DNA of 64,000 nucleotides from Amyelois transitella (lineage: Eukaryota > Arthropoda > Insecta > Lepidoptera > Pyralidae), in assembly GCF_032362555.1 (NCBI RefSeq), contig NC_083518.1, positions 4,786,501 to 4,850,500 of the forward strand, written 5' to 3'. Shown piece after piece: positions 35,101 to 44,655 of this stretch; position 1 is the stretch's first letter, and the number at the start of each line of letters is the position of its first letter. The notes under the pieces were generated by a model. It had not been told where the DNA came from, did not search any database, and saw only the letters and a list, made by a program, of their open reading frames with translations. The position numbers were made by a program, and so were the translations under genes.

Positions 35101-37651
35101 CAGAAACAACGCAATATCATGAAGCTACAGACTTCGGGCATCATCAAGCCGGCCCAACAACACAGGATCAATGAGAAGAATGCTAAGAAAATCCACAAAT
35201 TGGGCCACATTATTGCGCACAAAGAAAAACAGAACAGGAAGGAACAGGAATTGCAAATATTTGATCCCGATAAGGGTACCCCTCAGGATAACATCCCTCT
35301 TCTTAAAAATATATCTCTGAACGACGAGTGTACTATAGAGAGTATACCGAACAAGAAACCAGCGGATATAAATACGTTAAAGAATAAATGGCAAATGTCA
35401 GAAAGCTTTACTCAAGTGAAGAAAAATCTGAGTGAATTGTCAAAGAAGTTGAGTACTGATAAGGAGCCTAGCACTAAGAAAGCTTCTGATGCCAAATACT
35501 CCAATCCAGTAAAGAGGTTGGAGACAAATCCTTCTATATCTGTCAGGGAATTGTTCCCTGGCGAAGAAGAAATGAACTTACATTGTAATATTGATTTCAA
35601 CAACGTCAAGGGTGTGACGCCCGAAGGCTGGGAGAAGTGCCACTCGACAATCCAATACGACGTGGAAACTAAAAGGCTGTGGAATGAATTGCAAAGGCCG
35701 TACGGAAACCAGTCGAGCTTCATGCGGCATCTGATCTTACTGGAGAAATACTTCAGAAGTGGCGATTTAGTTTTGTCTCACAACGCGACGCCCCACGCGG
35801 CTAACTACAGCGATTCTGTTCAAAGTAGATTGCGGGCTTACGACAACGTGGTGAACGACACGCCGCGACGGAGTGAGCCGGTTATCTCGCTGATGGAGTT
35901 CCGCAAGAAACCGTCGCAGAACGGCAAGAGTTTGCTAAAGACCAGTCAGAGTTCAGAAGGTGACAAGGATCCCAAAAAGTTTATGCCGCCTCCCGGGACG
36001 TTCCCGAAGCCTAAAACCTCTAAAGATAAGTCCAAATCCAAACCGTTGCCCCCAGAATTAATAGCAATAAATACGCCTAACGCTCAAGGCAGGAAAGCTA
36101 TACAGAATGTTTTGCAGAATATTCAACAGTTAGTTAAAGATGTGTCTGCTTCGGACCCCACAGAAGTTGCGGCGGCCCCATTGCCTGTACCTAAATTCGA
36201 CCCCCCTAAATATGAACCACCGAAATTTGAGTCGGCAAAATTGGATTCTCCGAAGGTAGACCCGCCTAAAGAGAAGAAGGACTCTCCTAAAAGTGACACT
36301 CCGAAACGACAAAAAACAAAGAGCAAACCGTGGAGGCCCACCCTCATGCCGATCACACCGGTAAGTTGGCTTTATTGTTTGATTCTTAACTAGCTTTGGG
36401 AGTTTTTACAATACTTATATATATTGTAGTCAATATAATACTTACAAGCTTCACACTGGAGAATGTGCACTAGAATTGCATAATGTAATTCCTCCTGCAC
36501 TATTCAAATATCGGAAAAGGCCGCATGTGCAGGGTTTCCACCCGTAGATGGTCGACATCGCCCTTCACACCTAGAGATGAGCAAAAACCTTTCATCATGC
36601 TTACCGCTGTGATTTATAATTCCCTACCCGCATCTCTCTTCCCTAATATGTATGTTTATAACTTGGGAGTTTCAAGGCAAGAGTGAATAGGCATTATTTG
36701 AGCTTGCATGCACCACCTTAGGCTTCATCTTGCTTACCACCAGGCAGATTGCGGTCAAACGTTCTAACTAACATTTATACTAAAAATAATCAAGACTTAC
36801 AATGGCAAGGCGTAAATATATTAGCACTTGTTTAATTGTTTGACAAGGAAAACACTAATTAGTATTTTGTTGATGTGGGACAAAGATTGTTTCTTCCGTT
36901 AAAGCTCTGATTTTTAAATACTAATCAATAAATATGTACATGCCAAATTATACTAATAAACACATTATTTTTACAGGAAAACATAGCCAAAGCAGCGAGT
37001 GAACCCCCGCAAGTAGCGGTTGACGGACGACTGCTCCCCAGTTTGGTGCAAGTGAAAACCAACCAGAAACGATACCACATCACACTGCAGGACTACAATA
37101 AGATGTGTCTCATACGCAGGGAGAAAATGAAGCTGCTTCAAGATGGAGACCCCAAAGCTAAGGGACCCTCCACAGAGGAAAAAACAGTGGTCACAGAAAT
37201 ACAGCCGTCAGCGATACTCGGCAACGGCGGCACCCTCGTGCAGAACATAATAGCAGAAGACAAGCAGCAAGAGAAGAAGGAAATGCCCGAGCTCGGACAA
37301 ATTAGTTCCAATGCGGCCACCATACTCAAGAATGTCGGCCTGAAGAACATCACCATCGCTCCTATCCCTCCGAAGACTGCCACGGTGACGTCACAAACGA
37401 TCGCCTCGCCGGTCGTGTCGTCCCCGTCTTTACTAGTGACAACGATGCCGAAGTTGCCACAACTGGGGCCATCTGTTTCAATAACCACCGAAGCAGTTCT
37501 GACCCCAAACCTGCCCATAATGTCGTCGAGCCATATGATAATGCCGAAGATACCGAAATCACTGACGGTGATTCCGCAGACGGTGATGACGAGTGTTCCA
37601 CAGAGCGCAGTCGTGAGCCCCGCACAGAGCGCGGAAGGCCCGCGCCCATAA
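25256..37651 (+). CDS. Large unrecognised Cys-rich, probably nuclear protein (whole gene)
   Basis: Nine exons join without a break: 25256-28489, 29715-29739, 30671-30874, 31894-32035, 32349-32523, 32974-33114, 33723-33883, 34602-36360, 36977-37651, giving about 2171 residues. Residues 1-1080 are low-complexity, Lys/Ser/Thr/Glu-rich, with basic patches such as KKRPLGIRKTLRGKKP and AT-hook-like KRGRKPA, suggesting a disordered chromatin-associated region. Residues about 1110-1360 carry repeated Cys pairs (CFYC, CLCDAC, CHTEGC, CVLC, CKVCRAYC) with His residues, likely zinc-binding. Residues about 1690-1770 hold a dense conserved-looking block (EGWEKCHSTIQYD, WNELQRPYGNQSSFMRHL, LLEKYFRSGDLVL). 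The last 220 residues include QKRYHITLQDYNKMCLIRRE. I do not recognise the family; a nuclear regulatory role is inference only. Confidence 0.85.
28490..29714 (+). other. Intron of the large gene
   Basis: It contains a LINE-tail-like repeat at 28550-28650 ('ccaaatttcagctgcctgcg', 'ccagttagtcagttagtgac'). Otherwise it is AT-rich. Confidence 0.6.
29715..29739 (+). CDS. Large gene, 25-nt microexon
   Basis: The acceptor attttttgtccacag is followed by 25 nt encoding SGAGATSD plus one base, then the donor GATG|GTGGGC. It is needed to correct the phase: exon 1 ends phase 0 and the next exon needs one base. With it the junction reads ...EKRE-SGAGATSD-DPEAAPEP. The reading-frame fit and strong splice sites are the support. 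Confidence 0.75.
29740..30670 (+). other. Intron of the large gene
   Basis: AT-rich. It contains an old plus-strand SINE remnant at 30345-30430 ('aaacttgagatctcatgtaa', 'gcctagcaaccagacactat'). Confidence 0.55.
30671..30874 (+). CDS. Large gene, exon with first Cys block
   Basis: Acceptor attcctttag, donor GATA|GTAAGT. It encodes DPEAAPEPVEPKETLNLVIP, then LCMDQCFYCGGKFGLFDTPC with a following HIAQM, a CxxC...CH pattern suggestive of a zinc site. Confidence 0.88.
30875..31893 (+). other. Intron of the large gene
   Basis: No exon seen. Near 31670-31830 an A-rich tract followed by 'ggcctccaggtcacccaccc' looks like a retroposon end. Confidence 0.5.
31894..32035 (+). CDS. Large gene, exon with second Cys block
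   Basis: The acceptor atatttgccacag is followed by ACGAGGAG, and the donor is CCCGC|GTAAGA. It encodes (N)EEKLTIDSCLCDACYRHVDR, then RANCPSYRKRPL and a Pro-rich end. A TC-rich microsatellite begins immediately after the donor. Confidence 0.88.
32041..32122 (+). repeat. (TC)n microsatellite after a splice donor
   Basis: About 80 bp of CTCT/CTTT repeats, starting about 5 bases after the donor GTAAGA. It is simple sequence in the intron. Confidence 0.9.
32349..32523 (+). CDS. Large gene, exon with third Cys block
   Basis: Acceptor tgttcatag, donor AAAGTG|GTGAGT. It encodes an acidic stretch (PPMEEESDEDGAP), then ATCHTEGCSSLADNSIRRKW and LIKMRNSVNKV. The junctions are in phase with both neighbours. 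Confidence 0.87.
32524..32973 (+). other. Intron of the large gene
   Basis: AT-rich, no other feature seen. Confidence 0.6.
32974..33114 (+). CDS. Large gene, exon with fourth Cys block
   Basis: Acceptor gtttccctcgcag, donor CACCAC|GTGAGT, 47 codons, phase 0 at both ends. It encodes LKLKCDYPGLHTIPLCGAHY then LMSCVLCRRRITKLHNVHFI, a C-x-C/H arrangement consistent with zinc ligands. Confidence 0.88.
33115..33722 (+). other. Intron of the large gene with a SINE piece
   Basis: 33546-33652 is a minus-strand SINE fragment ('ttctatatcccttgcgtaga', 'cttaaaaggactgaaaggcc', 'acgttcaacc'). The rest is AT-rich. Confidence 0.6.
33723..33883 (+). CDS. Large gene, GC-rich exon with fifth Cys block
   Basis: The acceptor gcgtgactccag is followed by GGCTACGCG, and the donor is CGCAA|GTACGT. 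It encodes GYAELNPLLAAAGVPAQFRE, then RPLLCKVCRAYCSLLQRAGR. The exon is far more GC-rich than the others, with GCG/CGC alanine and arginine codons. Confidence 0.87.
33891..33917 (+). repeat. Short (TC)n tract after a splice donor
   Basis: TC-rich simple sequence 7 bases after GTACGT. It parallels the tract at 32041. Confidence 0.8.
33918..34601 (+). other. Intron of the large gene
   Basis: AT-rich, no feature recognised. It ends in the acceptor tttttcttttcaacag. Confidence 0.6.
34602..36360 (+). CDS. Large gene, exon with conserved C-terminal segment
   Basis: From acceptor ttttcaacag to donor ACACCG|GTAAGT. It begins LLEIYNIEAPPESENDADEA and is Lys/Gln-rich (KQKKKQRTKSKQRKS). The central block GVTPEGWEKCHSTIQYDVET, WNELQRPYGNQSSFMRHLIL, LEKYFRSGDLVLSHNATPHA is dense in aromatic and charged residues and is the most domain-like part. 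It then runs into repeated proline phrases (PKFDPP, PKYEPP, PKFESA, PKVDPP). Confidence 0.9.
36361..36976 (+). other. Intron of the large gene with LINE remnant
   Basis: 36470-36780 resembles the C-terminal end of an R1/Jockey-like LINE in the plus direction ('gcagggtttccacccgtaga', 'gggagtttcaaggcaagagt', 'gaatag', 'accaccttaggcttcatctt'). It is fragmented by stops. Confidence 0.5.
36977..37651 (+). CDS. Large gene, last coding exon
   Basis: The acceptor ttatttttacag is followed by GAAAACATAGCC. It has 224 codons, then TAA at 37649-37651. It encodes ENIAKAASEPPQVAVDGRLL, QKRYHITLQDYNKMCLIRRE and a Ser/Thr/Pro/Val-rich tail rich in PQTV/PKIP phrases. The TTG at 37043 is internal. Confidence 0.88.
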   Translation, partial: ENIAKAASEPPQVAVDGRLLPSLVQVKTNQKRYHITLQDYNKMCLIRREKMKLLQDGDPKAKGPSTEEKTVVTEIQPSAILGNGGTLVQNIIAEDKQQEKKEMPELGQISSNAATILKNVGLKNITIAPIPPKTATVTSQTIASPVVSSPSLLVTTMPKLPQLGPSVSITTEAVLTPNLPIMSSSHMIMPKIPKSLTVIPQTVMTSVPQSAVVSPAQSAEGPRP

Positions 37652-39525
37652 CGAAGCCTGATCTTCGTGGTCGTCTAGCGACGGCCGCCCGTGACCGCTG
37701 CACGCCCCTAGCCTCCAGGCCGTAGTCCCGCACCTCAAGGGTCCCGCAGTGTAGTGTAGTCACGCCAGACTCTGAACTGTTCCCATTAAGTTATTAATAT
37801 ATCCCTATTTTCGTAAAGCTTGTGTTAGTGAGAAACGCCTCAGTGTATGGAACAATGTGAAGTGAGATATGCAATATGCTAAGTGAGACACCGGTTGAGC
37901 CTTAATAATTATATACTGTGTATATACTAGTGTAGGAAGTTGGACATACAGCGCTGTGAATAATGGTGAAAAGGATTGTGTTGAATATATTATTTCAATT
38001 ATTAGATTTTTTATTTATGCAAATGATACGACGTTGAGAGGCCCTGCCTTTATATATTTTCCCAGACATAAAGCGAATAGTTGGAATAAGGGTAAATATA
38101 TAACTAAGAAAAGCTGTCTAGGTAGATATTAACTTAGCATAAGATATAGGATAGCTTTCTTGTAAACATAAGATACTTGTTATTGCAAATACATGAATTA
38201 CAATCTGTCTTTCAATTTAATAAAATGAATAATTAAACTATTAACTCCATTTGAAATTGACTTGGACATGGGAAGGTTTCTAAATTCTCTAGTCAGGTTT
38301 GAGTATGCATTTATAATTTATTTATACGTGTTCGCTTCTACGCCTCGTATCATTTGCGTGAACGTAGACAATTTACTGTAATGTATACAATTGTATAGTA
38401 TAAAACTGCAGTTGGAATATCTGAATATTTTTCCATCATGTAATTTTGAAGATAAGAATAAACTAAGAACTAATTACACAATGTTCATAGCATAGAGCAC
38501 CTTACTACCAAAAACCGCGTTTTCCTATTCCTGTGCTTTCCATAATGTGATGCCTAAACATAAACTTAAATCTAAAATAAAATTATGTTCCTTTTAAGCA
38601 AAACTCCTTTATTGTCCTAAGTAGAAGTAATACATTGTCCCTTAAAGTAAAAATAAGGCACTACCAAACCTTAAAATGAAATATCTTTTATAAGTCCTTT
38701 AGTAATATCAGTTTGTGGCCAATTCATGCACAGTTTAAGCGTCAAATAAAATTAGAATATTGCTAAAAAAACAAACCAAACAATATAACAAATGAGTGTT
38801 TTGAAAAATTTGCATGATTTTATGTCCAGAAAAATTAACATCGTCTGCGAATTAAAGTTTAATTTCATATGCCAGGAAGACGCTAAGCGCTTCGATGCCG
38901 CGCGAGCATGAATTTGGCCTAATGTCAAACACCGATATGCTTAATTGTGCCTACCGAACAAAAGTTACATAAAATATCGTTTTGCGAAGATAACTGTACA
39001 TATTTTGAACATGGAAAGTACCGACACTATTCCTTAAAGCTCATGTTAAAAATCGTATGTTAAAATACAATATTATATATCTATTGTTGAGAATTACTAG
39101 TATTTTATTTTGGTCCAATAATGATATAATATAGAATATGGTCCAATGTTAACATTTAGATGTTGTACAGAAATATTATATTTGTTAAGGTGATGTACTC
39201 GGGGAATATAATGCTCATCAATCACGCAGGTGAAGTTATTATCACGCACTTGGGGGGAGAGCATCGCCTTAACAGATCAATTTGAATGTTATGATACTGC
39301 TAGTATTTTAGTATTTGGAAGTTTCACGCGTTGTTTCTGTTTCGGTCAGTTCGTGGACATTGCTCACTTGTTTTGAACAAATTGTAGGCCCTCATAGCCC
39401 GGATGTTTAGTTTCTTCCAAAGATAGTGTGTTAGTTTACAATATTATTTTTTAGTTTTATGTTCGGCACACAGTGTTGTGTGCCGGAGGTATGTATTTGT
39501 CTAATAAACATATCCTTATCTCCAG
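37652..39525 (+). other. 3' UTR of the large gene
   Basis: A roughly 1.9-kb stretch without ORFs. AATAAA hexamers lie at 38219-38224 and 39503-39508; the latter is followed by a GT-rich run (TTTTTGTGTTTTC), so it is the likelier distal cleavage signal. Confidence 0.5.
39503..39508 (+). terminator. Distal polyadenylation signal
   Basis: AATAAA with a downstream GT-rich element at 39528-39540. It is 168 bp from the stop codon of the opposing homeobox gene. Confidence 0.5.
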
Positions 39526-39675
39526 ATTTTTGTGTTTTCTTAATTATTTTCACTAAGTAAGAGTTAAGAAAGTAAAGCTATATAAATATCGTAAATTTAA
39601 AAATAGTTTAAATTTTCCCTAGAACGGTATTAAAGCTACTACGTATATACCTTAATTTTAATTATTATTAACTGA

Positions 39676-39756
39676 TTATTCCTTCTTTTTGATGCGCTTC
39701 GAAGTACTCTTTGTCCTTTTCCATTTCATTCTTCTGTTTTGGAACCATACTTTCAC
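39676..39756 (-). CDS. Mox: Mox exon 3: homeodomain helix 3 and C-terminus
   Basis: The acceptor ttttttacag is followed by GTGAAAGTATGG ([14 protein letters not shown]), then [12 protein letters not shown] and TAA at 39678-39676. It has 26 codons and was found by extending the split homeodomain, not as an ORF. Confidence 0.92.
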   Translation of the reverse strand: MKVWFQNRRMKWKRTKSTSKRIKKKE

Positions 39757-42700
39757 CTGTAAAAAATAGATATATTTAATAATGCAAAAGAAACTGTTTA
39801 CATACATAAAAATATACGAATATTCTTACATATGGTTTAATACCATGCAACCAAAAAATTCTCGAAATTACCACGAGAAATAAACTACATCATAATATTT
39901 ATTGTCATCCACTCCGCAGTCCATCTTTTGTGTCAAAGAATTCAGAATAATTGAAGCACAATAATATAGTATTGTCTTTCTTGTTAAAATTAATCTGAGT
40001 TCAACCAACAATACTCGTATATTTATTATTATATATAAAGAGCACACCTGCCGCTCCGTCAAATGCAAAGCCACAGCAATTTCGTATCTGCGAAGTCTAG
40101 TGAGGTAGTTTGCTCTCGAAAACTCTTCCTCCAGGCTTCGAATCTGAGTTTTAGTGAAAGCCGTGCGCTCCTTCCGCCCAGCCGTCGGCGAGCTGACTTC
40201 TACAAAAGAAAATACGATCAATTGAAGTCAAAAGGGCCATTTTGAAAGTTGGCGTTTAAAAAAGGATGTGAGAGGCACATCCGGTATTATTAGCAATTAC
40301 ATACATACATATGGTCACGTCTATATCCCTTGCGGGGTAGACAGAGCCAACAGTCTTGAAAAGACTGAATGGCCACGTTCAGCTATTTGGCTTAACGATA
40401 GAATTGAGATTCAACTAGTGACAGGTTGCTAGCCCATCGCCTAAAAAAGAATCCCAAGTTTGTAAGCCTATCCCTTAGTCGCCTTTTACGACATCCATGG
40501 GAAAGAGATGGAGTGGTCCTATTCTTTTTTGTATTGGTGCCGGGAGCCACACGGCAATTAAACTGAAAAAAAAAAGTTAAAGTTTTTATCAGTGAAAATC
40601 TAACAGAAATGTGTTTCTTATTTTCACATTTTCTTTACGTAGATTGTAAACAAAATGTGAATAGTTTATAAAATGAAAATTAAAATCAGAGTTACGATTG
40701 CAACATATAGGTAGAATACCGTGAATACCTTAATTCCGTGTAAATACTTGTCAATACGTTTAGGAAATTGAAAATATCAAGATTATCGAAGGATAATCTT
40801 GATCTTCGACTGAAGAGTCGCGTGCTATTAAATCCCTCTGTAAGAGATTGAATGGTGGAATTCTATTCTGCCGTAAATACAAAAAATAAGATAATAAAGA
40901 AAGATAAAAATAAGATCTTTGTTTCTTAAAGTTAGGATATTCTCACGCGTAGATTAGTTATATTTATTGTTCTCCTATCAAAGCTATCGGCATTTCTTTC
41001 AGAAATCATTGTCGGTTCGTGATACCAGTTGATGCATCACATATGATGAACAAGCGCCGGCGCCCGTCTTTGTTTACATGAATTGTGCACGTAGGTACGC
41101 TCGATGTTTGTCTTACATAGGGGCCTTATGTAGGGAACTACAGGTGCGATTTATTGCTGCATGACAAACAAACAGTCATGTTTTATTCCCTAGTCTTAGC
41201 ACGGATGCAACCTTAGACATAATATTGCACCCCATGTTCCCTCTCAATCAGCGCTATCCTTCTCGATAATCCTACATACATGCTCTGAGCATCCCAATTT
41301 TTTGTCAGATTGTAATTGTACTCCAATTGAGCGTGTCTCCTCTATTAAATATCTAGGTGTAATTATAGATTGTGAAATTAACTGGAAACTGCACATTGAT
41401 TCTGTCACTTCTCGAATCAGAAAGCTCATGTTTGTCTTTAAAAGACTCAGGTCAATCTCTGATTTCCATACAATGAAAATTGTCTATTATGCCCTTGCTC
41501 AGTCTATTCTGTCGTATGGAATTATAGCCTGGGGCAGTTCTGCGAAAACCCACATATTCAGGCTGGAGAGAGCTCAGAGAACTCTTCTTAAAGTAATTAC
41601 GAATAATCCAGTTCGCTTCCCTACAAATGAATTGTATTCTTTATGCAGAGTACTTACAGTTCGACAGCTTTACGTTCTACAGACTGTTCTATATAAACAT
41701 TCACAACTAGCCTATGACCCCACAATCTGTCATAATAAGCGTAGATCAGACAAAGTCTGCCGAATCGAAATACGACGTACTACCTTAGCTGCTCAACATT
41801 TTTACTACCTTAGCTCTACTTTGTATAATAGAATAAATAAACAACTTAATATATATCCGCTTACATCTTACAAATGCAGGGTTACATGCACTGAATGGCT
41901 CATGCAACTATCTTACGATGATACGGAAAGTCTTATAAAAGTCGGCTAATAACAATAATTTCTTTTACGTTAAATATTCCCATGATTAAATATCCTCTAG
42001 ACGTTTCAAATCGCAATACAGCCTTACATACCTACTTCCTCTCTATACCTACACCAACATAAACACGTTTTCCACACAACACACTAACCAAACACATTTG
42101 CACCCAATACATATATTAAATATCAAATCTTATTTTTTTTTCCTTCTCTTTTGTTGTAATAAATGAATTGGGTGCTAAGATTAAGGAAACACATTATATA
42201 AAGGGAACTATATTTTCTATCACCAAAATTTATATTTGTCATCAAGTTGTATCACCTAATAAATAGATCTATCGCCACGAAATATTTTCGTTCTCAGATA
42301 AACAAAAATTGTTCCCAGGTATGAATTATCAAATTAATGTTAATATATGTGTAAAATAAGAGATCGATAACCAATAAAATTATATTGAATTACATGAATA
42401 TAAACTTTGTTCTTATAATAATAGTTTTGTTACTTAAATAATAGCTCTGTGCTCAGAATGGTAGATCTGTCACCAAATAAATCGATTATCGATCCCTGAC
42501 TGCGACTCCTTTTTATTTGATATTTTGTCACCAATACAGTAGTAACATTTTATTTCGTTCAGATATTAAATTAATAGTATTCGTTACCAATTTAATACAT
42601 CAATTTATAATTTTAATGAAAAAATGATCAAAGGGGCGGAGACTAATTGGCGCGCTTTAAAAATTGACCAATCCGGCCTCAACGATGGGTAGTAGTTAAC

Positions 42701-44655
42701 TATTGATTATTTTAACTTTAATTAAGTGTTTTATCTACTACTAGAGGCCGCCCGCGACTTCGTCCGCATGGAAACCCTATCAATCCCGCGGGAACTCTGG
42801 AATAAAAAGTAGCCTATGTGTCTTCAGCTAACTACATACCAAATTTCATGGTAATCGGTTCAGTAGTTTTTGCGTGAAAGAGTAACAAACATCCATACAT
42901 CCATACAAACTTTCGCCTTTATAATAGTAGTAGGATTCTGCTAGCCATAAGCCAGCTATTTTAAACCAGCGCTGATTGTTCAGTGGTAATTATTTTCAAC
43001 AATAAATATTGATTATTTTAACTTTAATTGTTTTATTTACTACTCTGCTAAAAATTTTATTTAAATATAATTTATACTACCAGTGGAAATTTAGAACCTT
43101 GGGAGTCCTAGTTAAGTAGCAGAATCTTTTGGTTGAAACGATGATGACAACCCTAATTTTTTATTTGAACTTAATGCAATTTTCTAGTAACATAATATGA
43201 TTTATTGGTGATCTCTTTAAATTAGTTTGCTTAAATACTTATTAGGACACACCTATTATAATACATACAAAAACATTTATTGGGTACTAGACCTTATATC
43301 TCAGGATTTTAGGTGATTTATTGTGGAACTGATTTTGCATTGTTTGGTGACTACATTTTGGTGACAGATCTACTATGTTGAGGACAAACCCTATTATTTA
43401 AGAAACACAAAACTAATTAAATTGGTGATAGCTTAAATGATACCCTTATATAAATGTTTTCTGGAGGTGGGCGTTGAGATCTGCGACACAGTTTCATAAC
43501 TTCTGCAGATGTCATCGTTATCCTATGTTACTTAAATTGTACTTGTTTTTGTTTCCAAATAAAATATTTTAAATTTTTCATTTTTTCATTTTCAATATTA
43601 AGTAAAGTTACAGGAATTGCTCAGACACCCTATGATACGTACCTATATATCCACAACTTTAACTATATTCTGTCTACCCCGCAATGTATGTATGCAGACC
43701 TTATAGACGCTCTAGATAGACGATCGAAATGTTGAAGTGTTTAATAAAATGGAAACAACTAAGTATTTTTTCCTTTAAATAGCTGGCTATTTTCATACCT
43801 CTTATCCGATTGTTATTTCTCAACTTCCAAATGCCAGTATTAAGAAATCACTTTAATATTTTTTACGCGAGAATAACTCTGTTCAAATAAAATTAATTCA
43901 ACAATCATCACTGATGTTTAACAAGTAAAATAACACAAGAAACGATTCAATTAATAATTTTAATTTGTTAAGTCATCTTTATCTCGCGGAAATTTAAATA
44001 AGCTACCTTTAAATCCTTCTCCCTCCCTTATTTTCATTGGTTACAGCTTGCGAAGGTCAGACTGGAGTCGTTTCGTGTAAAAAAATGAGTCACCCAATCC
44101 AAAATCCATGATCAAAGACAAACCCCGGGCTCCTCTCTAGAGTGATGAGAATGCAACCCCGACTAAAGCCATGAGGAAAAAGAAGTACTTACTAACACAT
44201 AAAGAGTTTCTATAAAAATCTTTCAGTTAGTAGTACTAGTATAAGTTAACGTATAGGTACATTCCCATAACAAGATATATACATGTTCAAAACAAAACCT
44301 TTCCTTTGCAGTAGTGTAAAAAAGAATAAGCCTTACCTTCTTCGCTAACACCGGATGTCGTTGCTATTGTTTCCAAATCATTTTCTTGCTTCACCATAAC
44401 TTGAGTACCACTCCACTCTGACCACTCACACTGACTGGAAGCCAGGCCTGGGATTTCGAAGCTCCTCTCCATGGCCCTATAGTCACATAGTACAGGGTAG
44501 TATCCTGGATGGAAAATTTCCTGGTGATTGGAAGGTCCATCGTATGGAAAAATGGGAGGTTCGAAATATTCCATTTGACTACCATCGTCGACTTGTGTTA
44601 AAAAGTTGCTTTTAAGATACTCCATCTTTAAAAATTCACCATCGAGGTTTCGCAT
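39676..44655 (-). CDS. Mox: MEOX/Mox-class (buttonless) homeobox protein (whole gene)
   Basis: Homeodomain transcription factor. Three exons (44655-44337, 40199-40048, 39756-39676) join in frame to 183 residues. The homeodomain starts [20 protein letters not shown], continues [24 protein letters not shown], then [43 protein letters not shown] and [18 protein letters not shown] are the vertebrate MEOX signatures, and Drosophila buttonless is the fly member of this class. It has Gln50, as expected. An intron splits the homeodomain between residues 44 and 45. The C-terminus ends 12 residues after the domain in a basic KRIKKKE tail, so the protein is short. The N-terminus is acidic and aromatic ([18 protein letters not shown]). 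MEOX factors act in mesoderm and muscle; fly buttonless acts in dorsal median cells. Confidence 0.9.
40048..40199 (-). CDS. Mox: Mox exon 2: homeodomain helices 1-2
   Basis: Acceptor attttcttttgtag, donor CGGCAG|GTGTGC. It encodes (E)[14 protein letters not shown] through LTERQ, phase-matched to exons 1 and 3. Confidence 0.93.
40299..40554 (-). repeat. Full-length SINE in Mox intron 1
   Basis: One of the two best-preserved copies. On the minus strand it runs GTGTGGCTCCCGGCACCAAT, GAATAGGACCACTCCATCTC, GGATGTCGTAAAAGGCGAC, GCTAGCAACCTGTCACTAG, CAAGACTGTTGGCTCTGTC, TACCCCGCAAGGGATATAGA, ending in a TATGTATGTATG tail. CAATTA flanks both ends (40294-40299, 40555-40560), a candidate target-site duplication. 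The internal tRNA relationship is unclear to me. Confidence 0.88.
41302..42180 (+). mobile_element. CR1/Jockey-type LINE, 5'-truncated, in Mox intron 1
   Basis: 215 open codons give the C-terminal third of a reverse-transcriptase protein. [20 protein letters not shown] is the post-catalytic thumb motif (xxKYLGVxxD), followed by [20 protein letters not shown] and a His/Arg-rich tail. The catalytic FADD region is absent. The frame is open to 41949, so the insertion is fairly recent, but it is not autonomous. Confidence 0.8.
42190..43470. repeat. Foldback element with TCACCAA modules
   Basis: The left end (42190-42235: 'acattatataaagggaacta', 'tctatcaccaaaattt') and the right end, reverse-complemented (43465-43420: 'acatttatataagggtatca', 'gctatcaccaattta'), match. 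A longer inner match pairs 42435-42480 ('acttaaataatagctctgtg', 'gtagatctgtcaccaa') with 43410-43365. TCACCAA-type words recur about every 30-60 bp in the left half and as TTGGTGA in the right half. It is probably a non-autonomous foldback or MITE-like transposon. Confidence 0.6.
42738..42952 (+). repeat. CCGCGACTTCGTC repeat nested in the foldback element
   Basis: 'actagaggccgcccgcgact' to 'cctttataatagtagtagga', the same unit as 15797-16012. It is flanked by two copies of 'attgattattttaacttta' (42703 and 43007). Confidence 0.75.
44048..44190 (+). repeat. 'GTTTCGTGTAAAAA' repeat in Mox intron 1
   Basis: 'actggagtcgtttcgtgtaa', 'gagtcacccaatccaaaatc', 'cccgactaaagccatgag'. Diverged sibling of 22885-23065. 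Confidence 0.6.
44337..44655 (-). CDS. Mox: Mox exon 1: N-terminal region
   Basis: ATG at 44655 opens [20 protein letters not shown]. It ends after 106 codons plus one base at the donor GAAG|GTAAGG. It is rich in acidic, aromatic and Pro residues, with no recognisable domain. The start was chosen as the first ATG after AT-rich leader sequence. Confidence 0.85.
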
